Source: a virus
Length of the DNA: 64,000 nucleotides
Reading direction: 5' to 3' (one strand)
Virus record (IMG/VR): IMGVR_UViG_3300025133_000037
Coordinates: 1-64,000 of that record
The notes under the pieces were generated by a model. That model ran no database searches and was not told the DNA's origin. It saw nothing but the letters and a program-made list of their open reading frames with translations. How positions within the stretch are numbered: position 1 is the stretch's first letter; each line of letters begins with the position of its first letter. Shown piece after piece: positions 24,978-33,724 of the stretch. The translations under genes and the position numbers were made by a program.

Positions 24978-26312
24978 TTACGCGTTAGGTGGCACGTAGA
25001 CCAGGAACCATATATCAGCCACGTTCGATGGAGCGTTATTCCACCCGTCGAATTTGCCATTATTGTAGCCTGCGTCCTTTAAGCCCTCAAGGACTATAGA
25101 GAAGGTACCGTCGTTGTTGTCTACAACAGATGCGCCATGGTCGCCGCTGCCCTGAGGGGCCGTTTTGGATAGGCCCAGCATAGGTGCGTCTTCTTGTTGA
25201 GCTACATATGAGTGCAGGTTATTTTCAGTTATCATTATCATCGCGTGCTGGTTTGCGCCGAGGCCCCAATCCCAGATACCGTCTTGAGTCAGGAAGTCAT
25301 TTATACCACCCGCTAGCGTCTCAGCCATCTGTTGGGGAGCAGGATGACCAACCTCCGAAGTCCAAATTGCATAATATTCATTATTATTAACCACATTGGT
25401 GGTTAAGGCCATATCGGAAATCGTTGGATCCCAGACCATAAAACCTGGGTTTTCTAAGTTGCCGTTCCCATCGAGTCGCCAGACATAATCATAGCTTTCA
25501 ATCATTCCACCACCATTTAAATTCATGCCAACATCATTGTGGGCAAGGTAGATTTCTACAAAAATGTAGTCTCCTTCTCCACTCGGGCCGTCAAGGTTTG
25601 GTGTGCGAAAATACACGTTCCCGTCTGGAACCATTCCAGCGCCAACATCTTCTTCGCCAACCGTCCAATCACCCTGGCCGGCGAGGACCTCTACCATCGA
25701 TCCAGTGTTGTGCAACTTCTGGCCATTTCTAATGAATCGAATACCATTATAATTTGCCGCATTTCCTTCGAAGACACGATAGTCAAGAGAATAATCAGCA
25801 GCCCAACCTACTCCCAGCTCCGCCTCTACAATATCGGCCCAAGAAGATGCGTACATCGTAATTGGATTACCATTCCCATCTACGATGGGACTCCCAGACA
25901 TATCTAAAGCAGGTACCTGATAGCCTTTACCATCCACCAACGGTCCGCCCGGGTTCAGATCAACTCTGTACTTTATTACTCTAGAGCTTTCGGAAGCGAC
26001 TATTCTCGTTTCACTATTGACCAACTTTGCCGCCAAAGTCGCGGCCATTGAATTAATTTCATCAACCAATTCATCATCCGCCTCAATCATAGCTTGGTTC
26101 ACTTCGGCCAAATCATCTGGCAGAGAAGGGTTACTCGGCTCATAGAGACGAAAGAACTTATCAATTTTGATGGCAATAGCATCTTCGGCAGCGATAGCGC
26201 GGTCATGCTCTACCTCAATACGGGATTGAACCCCTTCTGTTGGGGTGTTTGGTCCAAGCTTACCATTGATAAATTCATCATGGAGCTGGTCCAATCTTAC
26301 TTGCGTTTTCAT
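24978..26312 (-). CDS. Large fibre-like virion protein (444 aa)
   Basis: The first 100 residues are helical with coiled-coil pattern (AEVNQAMIEADDELVDEINS). The remaining 340 are Gly-, Asn- and Trp-rich beta sequence with repeated DGNGN turns, ending FLVYVPPNA. The N-terminal plan (basic start, then EHDRAIAAEDAI) resembles the two following paralogues, which have DETNRAL at the same point. This suggests three fibre proteins with a common attachment stalk. It has a 308-base upstream region with its own signals. A receptor-binding or head-fibre role is inferred. Confidence 0.6.
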   Translation of the reverse strand: MKTQVRLDQLHDEFINGKLGPNTPTEGVQSRIEVEHDRAIAAEDAIAIKIDKFFRLYEPSNPSLPDDLAEVNQAMIEADDELVDEINSMAATLAAKLVNSETRIVASESSRVIKYRVDLNPGGPLVDGKGYQVPALDMSGSPIVDGNGNPITMYASSWADIVEAELGVGWAADYSLDYRVFEGNAANYNGIRFIRNGQKLHNTGSMVEVLAGQGDWTVGEEDVGAGMVPDGNVYFRTPNLDGPSGEGDYIFVEIYLAHNDVGMNLNGGGMIESYDYVWRLDGNGNLENPGFMVWDPTISDMALTTNVVNNNEYYAIWTSEVGHPAPQQMAETLAGGINDFLTQDGIWDWGLGANQHAMIMITENNLHSYVAQQEDAPMLGLSKTAPQGSGDHGASVVDNNDGTFSIVLEGLKDAGYNNGKFDGWNNAPSNVADIWFLVYVPPNA

Positions 26313-26620
26313 ATTAATTTCCTTTATTTTTAAGTTTCTGTTAAAAACAAACTAAAAACAAACTAAACGATAGGTGCGCCTATAAACAATTCGTCACTTT
26401 ATACAAATCTATATAAAACGGAATATTGTATTGTAGGCATATATTATAGGGTTAAAAACCATTTTTGGTATAAACTTAGAACTTCATAAAATAAACTTAA
26501 ACTAAAATAATTTATTTGTAGCATATATATGTAATATTAGTCAAAAAAGTAAAATAAATTAAATAAACATTTTGCTCGTTGAAAATCAAAATGTTTAAAA
26601 TTTAAAATTTTTACACAAAA
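26313..26620 (-). other. Long AT-rich intergenic region
   Basis: No gene is visible in these 308 bases. They hold the hairpin near 26565-26596, the repeated 11-base element AATATTAGTCA (26533-26543), and the leader of the 444-residue fibre gene, which contains two close copies of GTTTGTTTTTA on the minus strand before the AAAGGAAA ribosome-binding site. A promoter for the fibre genes probably lies here, but I cannot fix its boxes. Confidence 0.6.
26560..26596 (-). terminator. Possible terminator hairpin
   Basis: A perfect 10-bp inverted repeat (AAACATTTTG / CAAAATGTTT) with a 12-base loop is followed on the minus strand by ATTTAATTT. The stem is AT-rich and the U-run is broken, so it may be a weak terminator or a processing site. 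Confidence 0.45.
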
Positions 26621-26842
26621 TTAACTTGAATACAGAATCTTCTTTAACGACCTTACTTTATTATCATATTCGCAAAATTCGCTACTAAAGAATTCTATAG
26701 ATAATCCATCGGCCACAGAGTCTGGGTCTTCCAATATAAATTGAAATCTTCCTGTAGGCAACTTTTGAGCATTAATAAGCTTTAATCCTTTAAGCGTTAA
26801 ATATGCTGCTAATGCCAAATCAGATGTTTCATATTGATTCAT
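26621..26842 (-). CDS. DUF5659-like small protein
   Basis: This 73-residue protein has the pattern of the small DUF5659 phage family: TSDLALAAYLTLKGLKL near the start, a central strand pair FQFILEDPD, then FFSSEFCEYDNKVRSLKKIL at the end. The family is common in phage genomes and has no proven function. The gene precedes the long intergenic region and follows a Cys/His protein. No membrane segment is present. The family match is by memory of its pattern. Confidence 0.6.
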   Translation of the reverse strand: MNQYETSDLALAAYLTLKGLKLINAQKLPTGRFQFILEDPDSVADGLSIEFFSSEFCEYDNKVRSLKKILYSS

Positions 26843-26891
26843 AGATTTTCCCTCTTATACGTTTCTCTTTTAAAATTAATAGACACGCAAG

Positions 26892-27398
26892 CTATTCTCT
26901 ACAATGTTTCTCTATATATTTTCTATGTGTAGAGCAGGTTGTTTTATTTTTTGGAGCCTGTCTCTTGCATCTCATACCATCTTTTTTCACATAATCACAT
27001 TGTATAAACTTAAATCCAACTACATCAGTATATGTGCTTGATGTACTTTTTTCATTTGATATTCCAGAATCATTTGTTATTGCAATTTTTGGGGATAATT
27101 CTTCTGGCTCCATTACTACATGAGAATGCTTATCATTCAATATGCTATCACCTTCTTCTTCCATAACAATAAATGGATCAGAATTTATCATATCAACATA
27201 TTGTTCTCCGGAAGGTTTTAATCCTGCAAGTTCTTCTTCATAGTCGAAAAATGTGTCATATTTTTCAGACTCACCCTCTTCCTCATTCATAACAACATAA
27301 TTCTCATCTCTTCTGGAGAAAATCTTTATTTGAGCACGATCTTGCAAAGGGGTTCCTTTGATATACCGAAGCCTAGAACTTAACTTTTTTGATAACAT
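26892..27398 (-). CDS. Hypothetical protein with C-terminal Cys/His cluster
   Basis: The ATG chosen has GAGGG upstream; an in-frame TTG five codons earlier is less likely. The 168 residues are mostly acidic and of low complexity. The C-terminal 40 hold a zinc-binding cluster of the form C-x7-C-x9-C-x2-H (CDYVKKDGMRCKRQ then CSTHRKYIEKHC). Similar short clusters occur in proteins that read modified or foreign DNA and in small viral regulators, but no function can be assigned. It comes directly after the capsid operon terminator. Confidence 0.5.
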   Translation of the reverse strand: MLSKKLSSRLRYIKGTPLQDRAQIKIFSRRDENYVVMNEEEGESEKYDTFFDYEEELAGLKPSGEQYVDMINSDPFIVMEEEGDSILNDKHSHVVMEPEELSPKIAITNDSGISNEKSTSSTYTDVVGFKFIQCDYVKKDGMRCKRQAPKNKTTCSTHRKYIEKHCRE

Positions 27399-27429
27399 AT
27401 TTCCCTCATTCAATGCAATGAAATTAGCA

Positions 27430-27465
27430 TAAAAAAAGAGGCATAGTGCCTTAACACTATGCCTC
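27430..27465 (-). terminator. Strong terminator after the major capsid gene
   Basis: A perfect 11-bp stem (GAGGCATAGTG / CACTATGCCTC) with a 6-base loop is followed on the minus strand by seven Ts. It ends the capsid transcript. Confidence 0.9.
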
Positions 27466-27488
27466 TCAATATTATTCTACAGGTTAAA

Positions 27489-28499
27489 TTACACAGTACC
27501 AGTAGCGACACCACGTGGGTTAACGATACCAATTCCGATAATCTCATTCACAACCCAACCAAGCTTAAGCTGCTTGGGCTCATCAGCGGGAAGTACCTCG
27601 ATGTCCTGACGGACAGGCATCACACCAACGAACTCTGGATCAGCACAAGCAAAACAGCGGCCCTGAGGCACAACCTTGGAGACGATAATATCGGCACCAA
27701 AGACGTGACCATAAAGACCAGTCTGAAGAAGCTCACGCTGAGTGACAGGATCGACCTGAGAGTTTGCGTTACCAGCAGATTCCCAAGTAAGAATATCAGT
27801 GAACTCATTGATGTTCATGAAGTACTTGGAAGTCACAAGGTCCCAACGATCAACTTGACGCTTAAGGTTAACAAGGCCATCCTTGCCTAGAGCGCCAACG
27901 GTGAGAGCATCAAGTGCCTGAGCAGTATTCTCTCCACCTTCGGTGTTATCACCAGCAAACTGTAGGGCAGCAAAGACGTTAGCGTCTTCCTGGGCCTGAA
28001 TTTCCTGACGAGCCTTCTGCTGAGCACGATCAATTACATTGAATCGACGACGCTTAACTTCGGCAATACGAACCGTTGGATTTGAGACAACCTCAAACTC
28101 AGGAACGGTCACGCGGTCACCAAAGACACGAGACTCAGGTGCAGCACCATTACTGGATACAACTACAGCCGCGACATCAATATCACGGTCATAAACAGGC
28201 AGAGCACCCTGGGGTAGAGGATCAACAACGAGAGCCTTGCGAGCTACTCCCTGATAATCAAGGTTTCTACGAATTGGGTTGGCCATTGCCTGACCTAAGG
28301 CAATCTTGCCTTCTTGTGTCATAAGAGCCTGCTTAATCATCTCATCTCTCTGACCATCATTTAAGCTTGGCGCAGTTGCCTGAGCGTTGCTTGACGGCTG
28401 AAGATCTTCAATAATAGAAGCATACTTTACAATCTGTGTTAGGGCCTCAGTTACATTGGAGGCGTTAATTTCACCATGTGTATTAAATAAATTAGACAT
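27489..28499 (-). CDS. Major capsid protein, HK97-like fold
   Basis: The start is the ATG behind AAGGAGGAACTA; the upstream frame extension is a shadow. The 336 residues show the HK97-type plan: a helical N-arm, an E-loop-like stretch with ALPVYDRDIDVAAVVVSSNG, a long spine helix rich in charged residues (RRRFNVIDRAQQKARQEIQA), and an A-domain around LYGHVFGADIIVSKVVPQG. The last phrase is typical of capsid proteins of large myoviruses. It follows a decoration-like gene and a protease-scaffold gene and is closed by a strong terminator, as expected for the most abundant virion protein. Confidence 0.85.
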   Translation of the reverse strand: MSNLFNTHGEINASNVTEALTQIVKYASIIEDLQPSSNAQATAPSLNDGQRDEMIKQALMTQEGKIALGQAMANPIRRNLDYQGVARKALVVDPLPQGALPVYDRDIDVAAVVVSSNGAAPESRVFGDRVTVPEFEVVSNPTVRIAEVKRRRFNVIDRAQQKARQEIQAQEDANVFAALQFAGDNTEGGENTAQALDALTVGALGKDGLVNLKRQVDRWDLVTSKYFMNINEFTDILTWESAGNANSQVDPVTQRELLQTGLYGHVFGADIIVSKVVPQGRCFACADPEFVGVMPVRQDIEVLPADEPKQLKLGWVVNEIIGIGIVNPRGVATGTV

Positions 28500-28509
28500 T
28501 AGTTCCTCC

Positions 28510-29166
28510 TTATATCTGTGTACCGGTGAAGAAAATAGCCGAATGCGCTTGCACACGGGCTTCTCCAGCAGCAGTGTTAGTGGTAGAGACAAGTGACTGA
28601 TCTGTCATATGTCCAACAAACATTCCGAGCGCATTGCCGCCGCCGCCATCGTCACCGAGAAGGCCAGTGGCATCCGCAAGGACGTTAGTGTTAGCAACCT
28701 GGTATGCGTTAAGAGCGTTTGTATGCACAGTAGAATCGGTAGCAGCCGCACCGCTAACGCCATAAAGACCTGCGGTAGCCCAAACAGTAACCTTGCCAGA
28801 GGCACGATCAGTCGCAGGACCGATAACAACTGCGCCTCCGCCAGTAACTTGAGTAGCTCGACCAGCATTTGAGCCAATCAGCGATCCAAAAAGTGTTCCA
28901 TATTCGTCTTCGCCCTCATCGGCTAGGCCGCCGAGAACTCCGTCTGTACAAGGTCCGACGCTGAATCTTACAGCGATTCTATTCGGATCTGTTAGATCAG
29001 CCCCAATAAATGGGCCGTGCCCACCTACATCAGCAGCATAACCATCGTCGTCTGTGTCAGCAACAAGGCCAACATACTCGCCACCCTCAAGGGTGCCGGC
29101 ATCATCATCTTCGAGGTCAAACATGCCAAGGGGACGTAATCCTGGATTTAATAAATGTAAAGCCAT
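28510..29166 (-). CDS. Probable capsid decoration or stabilisation protein
   Basis: This 218-residue protein is Gly/Ala/Asp-rich and beta-structured, beginning MALHLLNPGLRPLGMFDLED. Its size and composition and its place 10 bases upstream of the capsid gene fit a capsid decoration protein. It has a strong AAGGAG ribosome-binding site, as do other abundant virion genes. No catalytic motif or membrane segment is seen. The family is inferred from context. Confidence 0.6.
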   Translation of the reverse strand: MALHLLNPGLRPLGMFDLEDDDAGTLEGGEYVGLVADTDDDGYAADVGGHGPFIGADLTDPNRIAVRFSVGPCTDGVLGGLADEGEDEYGTLFGSLIGSNAGRATQVTGGGAVVIGPATDRASGKVTVWATAGLYGVSGAAATDSTVHTNALNAYQVANTNVLADATGLLGDDGGGGNALGMFVGHMTDQSLVSTTNTAAGEARVQAHSAIFFTGTQI

Positions 29167-29198
29167 TTTTAATTTCTCCTTAATATTTTATATCTTAT

Positions 29199-29223
29199 AA
29201 TACATTTAACCATTAAATGTATT
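29199..29223 (-). other. Perfect 11-bp inverted repeat upstream of the decoration gene
   Basis: AATACATTTAA and TTAAATGTATT are separated by three bases. It lies in the 88-base gap ahead of the decoration gene and the capsid gene. There is no U-run after it, so it is more likely an operator, an RNA processing site or a stabilising hairpin than a terminator. Confidence 0.4.
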
Positions 29224-29254
29224 GTCTAGGTTTATTACTTAACTTAAAGTTCGA

Positions 29255-31942
29255 TTATTTACTTGTTTTCTTAAGAGATTCACGCACCCAAGCGTAATTA
29301 GCTCTATAGTTTCCTGTTGGAGTGCTTAACGCCACACCTTGTGTCTGCCTCTGCTGTTCTAATCCGTTTTCAACCAGCCCGCCGTTGCCAATAGAATCTA
29401 AAGATACTATTGCTTTTGGGTGAGCCGCATGAACTAGATCAGTGCCAGTTTCGTCATGCACATTATACAGGGTTTTATAATCGCCCTTTGGGGTTTCCGA
29501 CTTTTCGTCATACAGTCTACCTAGACCTGTAAAATATGTTCGGAGTGTTTTGTCAGTACTATTTAGATCCGTTACGGCATCTTTATAATACGACTTCGAA
29601 ACTTCATCTGCTTCTTTAAACAGATTCAAATCGTTATTTGTATGATTATTAGTAGAAAATAGATTTGGACTTGCAATATTTCCTAATGATGCAAGCTTTT
29701 CTCTTCTACTCATGTTGCTTTTATTGTCAAAATTGGGCTCATCATCTAAGAGAGCCGCGAATGTTTCTAAAGCGGTAAATCTATCTGGATTTGCAAATGA
29801 CGCAAATTTCTCTAACCTATCGAATCTTTCATCGCTTCCTCTGCGCCTCATATTTCTTTGCCTCCTTGTCATTGGCCGCCTTGACCTACCCGCAGCACCG
29901 GGGCTGCGCCTAATTCTCTTTCCCGACATAAACCTTCTTGTCCTACGCTTTCCGCGCCGATTTCCTCCAAGAATTCCTGTTCCATCTAAATCAAACCCTA
30001 TCACCCTCTGTACGGTTTCGTTTAAAGCCCTTTGCTTATCTCCATCTTGAACTCCCATCTGTCTGCTATAAAGCGCCCCGCCGGTGCTTGGGTTATCAAG
30101 ACTTTGCCTTGCTATGTGTGCTTGATCAAATCTGGTCTCTTCGTCTCCAAGGCCAGGGCCATCAGGAACTTGGTCTACGAAAGCAAACCTCATTCCGTCA
30201 TAAGCTCCAGGTTTCAACTCTATTACATAATCCTTTCTGTAACGCCGCATTACGTGCATAAGCAAAGCGCTTCCAAGAGATTGGCCTGATAAAATTTCCT
30301 GCAATCTTTCATTATTCCTAGAGTCAACTGCATCTAAAGCCTCAGTTATCGCAGGATCCACCTGCCGTCGTGGGCCACCGCCTCGATGAGGGCCCTCTGG
30401 AGGCAAAGGATCTCTGGTTGCATATTGGTAACCACGATATGCTCCATAAACTAAAGCTCCGCCAAGCGCAAGCTTTACAACTCCGCCAAGCCATGCTCGG
30501 CCTATTTCTGCTCCGCGACCTAACCAGGAAGTAGCTTTTGCGCTTGTGGAAACAACTTTTCCGCCGGCACTTTCTAAGGCGGCTACACGTTGAGTAATAA
30601 TTCTTTCGACCTCTGCTTGGGTCATAGTTCCTCTTGCGACGGAAGCCTCAAGGGTTTCTCGAAGAGCGGCGATTTCTCTCGCTTGGGCTTCGACGGTCTC
30701 TTGCAGCGCCCGGACAGTTTCGGGAATATCATCAGATGCCTTAATGCCTTCAACGATTGGATCTGTAGCTCCCGCACCTTCTTCTAAAAGCTTGACCTCT
30801 GTTACTGCAGCGTCAACTGCTTTGGTTCCATCTTCAACCACAGTCCCCACCGTCTCAGCAGTTTTGGCTGTTTCGTCAACAATTGGTCCAACATCATCTA
30901 CGCCGCCCGTGCGAAGCTCCCGAGGCAGAAGTGCCTCCAGCTTGCGGGCGCTGGCAGCCTCTTCGGCTTGTGCTGCGGTCTTCAGGACCTCTAGTTTTCT
31001 AAAGTCTTCAACAGCTGCAGTTGCAACTCTAACGTAATCATCAGCACCCTCTAAGGTGCCCAGTATTCTTAATGCTTCGTCATAATTTCCGGCATCTACT
31101 GCGGCTTTTACTGCGGCCTTTATTTCAGGGGTTACCCCCGCTGCTCCTTCTCCAATTTTAGCTGCTATTTCAGCAGTCTCTTCGGCAGTCCGCAGGGCAA
31201 CACTTCCTTCTTCAGCGACTATTCCTGCGCTTCGCAATGTATTTGTGGATACCTCAGTAACACTTGTTCCGCCCTTTAATAGCTCAAGAATCTTGGGGGC
31301 ATCATCAGCATTTTTTAGGCTACTCCCTAAAAGCTCAAGAACTTCTGCCTCAGATTTTCCTCTGGCCAGTGCCCTAAAGGCCTCAAACCCCTCTGCTTCC
31401 CCTCTGAACAAAGCGGTCAATGCATCGCTAGCAACAGGAAGTGCGCGAGCGGCTGATGTCCCGGCCTCTGCAGCACGAACAGCCGCCATGGCTCCTCGTT
31501 CTGCATCTGCAGCAGCTGCAGCAGTGCGCTCTGCTTCAACTAAGGCTTGAGTCAACCTTCTTTCCTCGTCAGCCTGAGCGAGCGTTCGTACTGCACCTCC
31601 ACCGGCCGCCTCTATTTCCTGAAAAGTACTTAAAGCTACCTTTGCTTCTTCTGCGACTATATGTGCTTCGCGAGCGACCTCTGCCGCCAACTGTGCTTCA
31701 CGACCCAGGTGAGCAGCATCGGCTACAGCTCCACCAACATGAGCAGCATCGGCTACAGCTCCACCAACATGAGCAGCATCAGAAACACCTCCGGCAACAT
31801 GAGCAGCATCGGCCCCCGCTCCAAAAAGAGACGTAAACCAATTAGCTTCTTTGGCTAAAGATGGAGATCCATTGTTGAATCTCTGCATAGTTTGAAAATA
31901 GGCCTCTATTGCACTATTGTCTGAAACTTTCTTTATTCGCAT
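29255..31942 (-). CDS. Ala-rich virion protein with Arg-rich and membrane-like segments (895 aa)
   Basis: This protein opens with 10-residue repeats of the DAAHVGGAVA type (residues about 44-85), then about 400 residues of Ala/Glu-rich helix. A hydrophobic stretch around residue 495 (LGGALVYGAYRGY) comes next. A very basic segment follows near 670-710, dense in Arg (KRRTRRFM, then RIRRSP and RRQRNMRRRG). The basic part suggests binding to packaged DNA; the hydrophobic part could insert in a membrane on ejection. An internal head protein or ejected protein is plausible. It is next to capsid genes. No family is recognised. Confidence 0.55.
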   Translation of the reverse strand: MRIKKVSDNSAIEAYFQTMQRFNNGSPSLAKEANWFTSLFGAGADAAHVAGGVSDAAHVGGAVADAAHVGGAVADAAHLGREAQLAAEVAREAHIVAEEAKVALSTFQEIEAAGGGAVRTLAQADEERRLTQALVEAERTAAAAADAERGAMAAVRAAEAGTSAARALPVASDALTALFRGEAEGFEAFRALARGKSEAEVLELLGSSLKNADDAPKILELLKGGTSVTEVSTNTLRSAGIVAEEGSVALRTAEETAEIAAKIGEGAAGVTPEIKAAVKAAVDAGNYDEALRILGTLEGADDYVRVATAAVEDFRKLEVLKTAAQAEEAASARKLEALLPRELRTGGVDDVGPIVDETAKTAETVGTVVEDGTKAVDAAVTEVKLLEEGAGATDPIVEGIKASDDIPETVRALQETVEAQAREIAALRETLEASVARGTMTQAEVERIITQRVAALESAGGKVVSTSAKATSWLGRGAEIGRAWLGGVVKLALGGALVYGAYRGYQYATRDPLPPEGPHRGGGPRRQVDPAITEALDAVDSRNNERLQEILSGQSLGSALLMHVMRRYRKDYVIELKPGAYDGMRFAFVDQVPDGPGLGDEETRFDQAHIARQSLDNPSTGGALYSRQMGVQDGDKQRALNETVQRVIGFDLDGTGILGGNRRGKRRTRRFMSGKRIRRSPGAAGRSRRPMTRRQRNMRRRGSDERFDRLEKFASFANPDRFTALETFAALLDDEPNFDNKSNMSRREKLASLGNIASPNLFSTNNHTNNDLNLFKEADEVSKSYYKDAVTDLNSTDKTLRTYFTGLGRLYDEKSETPKGDYKTLYNVHDETGTDLVHAAHPKAIVSLDSIGNGGLVENGLEQQRQTQGVALSTPTGNYRANYAWVRESLKKTSK
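31711..31820 (-). repeat. 30-bp tandem repeats in the 895-aa protein gene
   Basis: Two identical 30-bp units are followed by a diverged third and a partial fourth. Each encodes ten residues of the form ADAAHVGGAV. It is a slippage-prone coding repeat. Confidence 0.85.
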
Positions 31943-32316
31943 ACCACATCCTGATTAAGGATCTCATCAATTGTTCTTTCGATTTTATATGCTAACTTTA
32001 TATTATTGTCAGCCAATGCAGCTTCCGCAAGTACTCTTAGGTCGTCAATGACTTCGTTTTGAAGGTCATCATCTGAAGTTAAATCCTCATCATCTTCGGC
32101 GCTATCAGAAGTTATTTTGCTGACTGCTTCGGCTGTAGCATTAGCCTGCTCCTCTAAGCCCTTTAATTCTTGAGTCTGCTTGGCAGCATCTTCTGCTATT
32201 TTTTGCTGCAAAATATCTGCTCTACGAACTGTATCTAGAACTATCTTTTCAAGCTCTTGAAACACTTCGCTTTTATTGTAGTGAAATTTGTCTTCCTTGC
32301 TCCATGAATTAGGCAT
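31933..32316 (-). CDS. Acidic coiled-coil protein, scaffold-like
   Basis: This 127-residue protein is a continuous charged helix with heptads (EVFQELEKIVLDTVRRADIL), a middle acidic spacer (SAEDDEDLTSDDD) and a C-terminal helix. Small acidic coiled-coil proteins near the capsid gene often serve as scaffold or portal-core components. It overlaps the start of the 895-residue gene and has a TGGAG ribosome-binding site. No family is recognised. Confidence 0.5.
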   Translation of the reverse strand: MPNSWSKEDKFHYNKSEVFQELEKIVLDTVRRADILQQKIAEDAAKQTQELKGLEEQANATAEAVSKITSDSAEDDEDLTSDDDLQNEVIDDLRVLAEAALADNNIKLAYKIERTIDEILNQDVVCE

Positions 32317-32378
32317 TAGTGTCTCCAGATAAATGTTATTTCATCACATTTTAAATAATTAGTAGTTTGTAAACGTCT

Positions 32379-33071
32379 CTATAACAGCATAAATTCTAGT
32401 GTTCCGATTGCCGCCGAGGGAGGGCCGGTACACACTGCTACGCCAGGATGATTATCAGTCGGTTGGGACGAGGTTAACTTTCCGTCTAACCCAACATATA
32501 ATGTGCAATTTACAGGAAACATTTGAGTTGTATCAAACTGATCTGTTGCATATATACCTCTTTGATAATGGATGGTGATTCTTCCGCTGCCGACAGTTGT
32601 ATCATCCCCCGGCTTTCCAGCTATTCTATATATATAATTGGTAACTATCTTAAAGCTATCATATGTCCCATCACCTGATGAATCATAATTAAGCTCTGTT
32701 CCAGACGGCACAGTTATAACTCCATTAACAGTATTCAATACAATTGAAATTGTCGAGGTAAAGCTACTCTCTATAATATGAGGAAACTCCAAAACACCAG
32801 TGACTTCAACTGTACTAACCCGATTCCCATTATCATCTATTTCTGATGATTGGGCATCAATAATTACAACCTCATCTACTTGAGCCCTTGTGAAAGCCGA
32901 AGTTCTTACGTCATCAATAATGCCCAAAGGGGCTGTACCATCACTTACACTTGCCACAATATCATTCCCAATTAAGCCTAATTGAGCAAACATTCCTGGC
33001 TCAAACTCGGCTGTTGGGTCAACAGACAAGCTCATTGGTAATGCATTTCCGCTATGAATAACCTTTAGCAA
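32379..33071 (-). CDS. Capsid cement or head decoration-like protein
   Basis: The start is probably TTG, eight bases after GGAG, in a frame with no better candidate before residue 13. The 230 residues begin with a motif (MSLSVDPTAEFEPGMFAQL then GTAPLGIIDD) like the small beta domain of capsid cement proteins, which plug gaps on capsid surfaces. The C-terminal half is beta-rich with KIVTNYIYRIAG. It sits between terminators in the head region. The call is by pattern and context. Confidence 0.5.
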   Translation of the reverse strand: MLKVIHSGNALPMSLSVDPTAEFEPGMFAQLGLIGNDIVASVSDGTAPLGIIDDVRTSAFTRAQVDEVVIIDAQSSEIDDNGNRVSTVEVTGVLEFPHIIESSFTSTISIVLNTVNGVITVPSGTELNYDSSGDGTYDSFKIVTNYIYRIAGKPGDDTTVGSGRITIHYQRGIYATDQFDTTQMFPVNCTLYVGLDGKLTSSQPTDNHPGVAVCTGPPSAAIGTLEFMLL

Positions 33072-33091
33072 CTTGTTTTCTCCACATTAAA

Positions 33092-33129
33092 GTATAAAAA
33101 GGGAGGGAAATATTCTTTCCCTCCCTTTT
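33092..33129 (-). terminator. Strong terminator, usable in both directions
   Basis: A perfect 14-bp stem with AAAAGGGAGGGAAA and its complement closes a 5-base loop, and a U-run follows on the minus strand (TTTTTATA). It separates the 184-residue gene from the cement-like gene. Confidence 0.9.
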
Positions 33130-33160
33130 ATTTTACTATTAATAGTAATTAATCTCTGTC

Positions 33161-33715
33161 TTAGTTGCCGATTTTATTCATCGTTGCTAAAACCATATCT
33201 GCTGCAAACTGATCACCAGCAGAGGAGAAGCTAGTAGCCATTTTATTAAGGGTGTTTAATAAATCACCCTTTCTATTAGACTCTTTAACCAAATCTCCTC
33301 TTATACTTTCCGCAGTAGCCTCAACAACATCTGCTGCAAAACCTTCGCCCTTGCTTCTTAGGCCAGCAGAAATTCTGCCTAAGCCTGACATAATATATTC
33401 TCCACGAGGATTTAAAGGATTGTTTCCAACCTTTTTCTCAGAACCCTTACTTGAGCTATATGTCTCCATATCATTTATTTCATTTTCAATTAAGCTAGAA
33501 GTATCAGCTGCAAGCGATTCAGAGTCCGGCTCATCTACTAATAGATCAGCAATTTCGTTTTCAAAAGTATCAGCAATTTCGTCCACATCAGCTGTGTCAG
33601 CAGCAACGCCCCCGACATCCTCGCTTTGCGCAACTTTCTTTATACTTTGAGACTTGCCCACAAGTCTTGAAAACTCCTGGGCAATCCCGTCTCCATTTCC
33701 TCTAATGCTATACAT
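33161..33715 (-). CDS. Hypothetical virion protein with repeated helical motif
   Basis: This 184-residue protein has an acidic middle and a C-terminal half with two copies of one helical motif: GEGFAADVVEATAESIR and, about 40 residues on, GDQFAADMVLATMNKIG. The same style of motif recurs in other head-region proteins of this window. It directly follows the protease-scaffold gene and has a strong GGGGG ribosome-binding site. A scaffold, internal or capsid-targeted role is inferred. Confidence 0.5.
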   Translation of the reverse strand: MYSIRGNGDGIAQEFSRLVGKSQSIKKVAQSEDVGGVAADTADVDEIADTFENEIADLLVDEPDSESLAADTSSLIENEINDMETYSSSKGSEKKVGNNPLNPRGEYIMSGLGRISAGLRSKGEGFAADVVEATAESIRGDLVKESNRKGDLLNTLNKMATSFSSAGDQFAADMVLATMNKIGN

Positions 33716-33724
33716 ATAATCCCC

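Noticed and set aside
28500-28592. 31-residue N-terminal extension of the capsid protein
   Set aside because: The extension overlaps the end of the decoration gene, while an AAGGAGG sits directly before the internal ATG.
31711-31820. CRISPR-like repeats
   Set aside because: The 30-bp units are directly adjacent without spacers and lie inside a reading frame; they are coding repeats.
30744-31836. Plus-strand reading frames of 97-131 residues over the Ala-rich gene
   Set aside because: They mirror the repetitive, GC-biased coding sequence of the minus-strand gene, lack good ribosome-binding sites and show low-complexity Ser/Ala or Gln/His/Leu translations.
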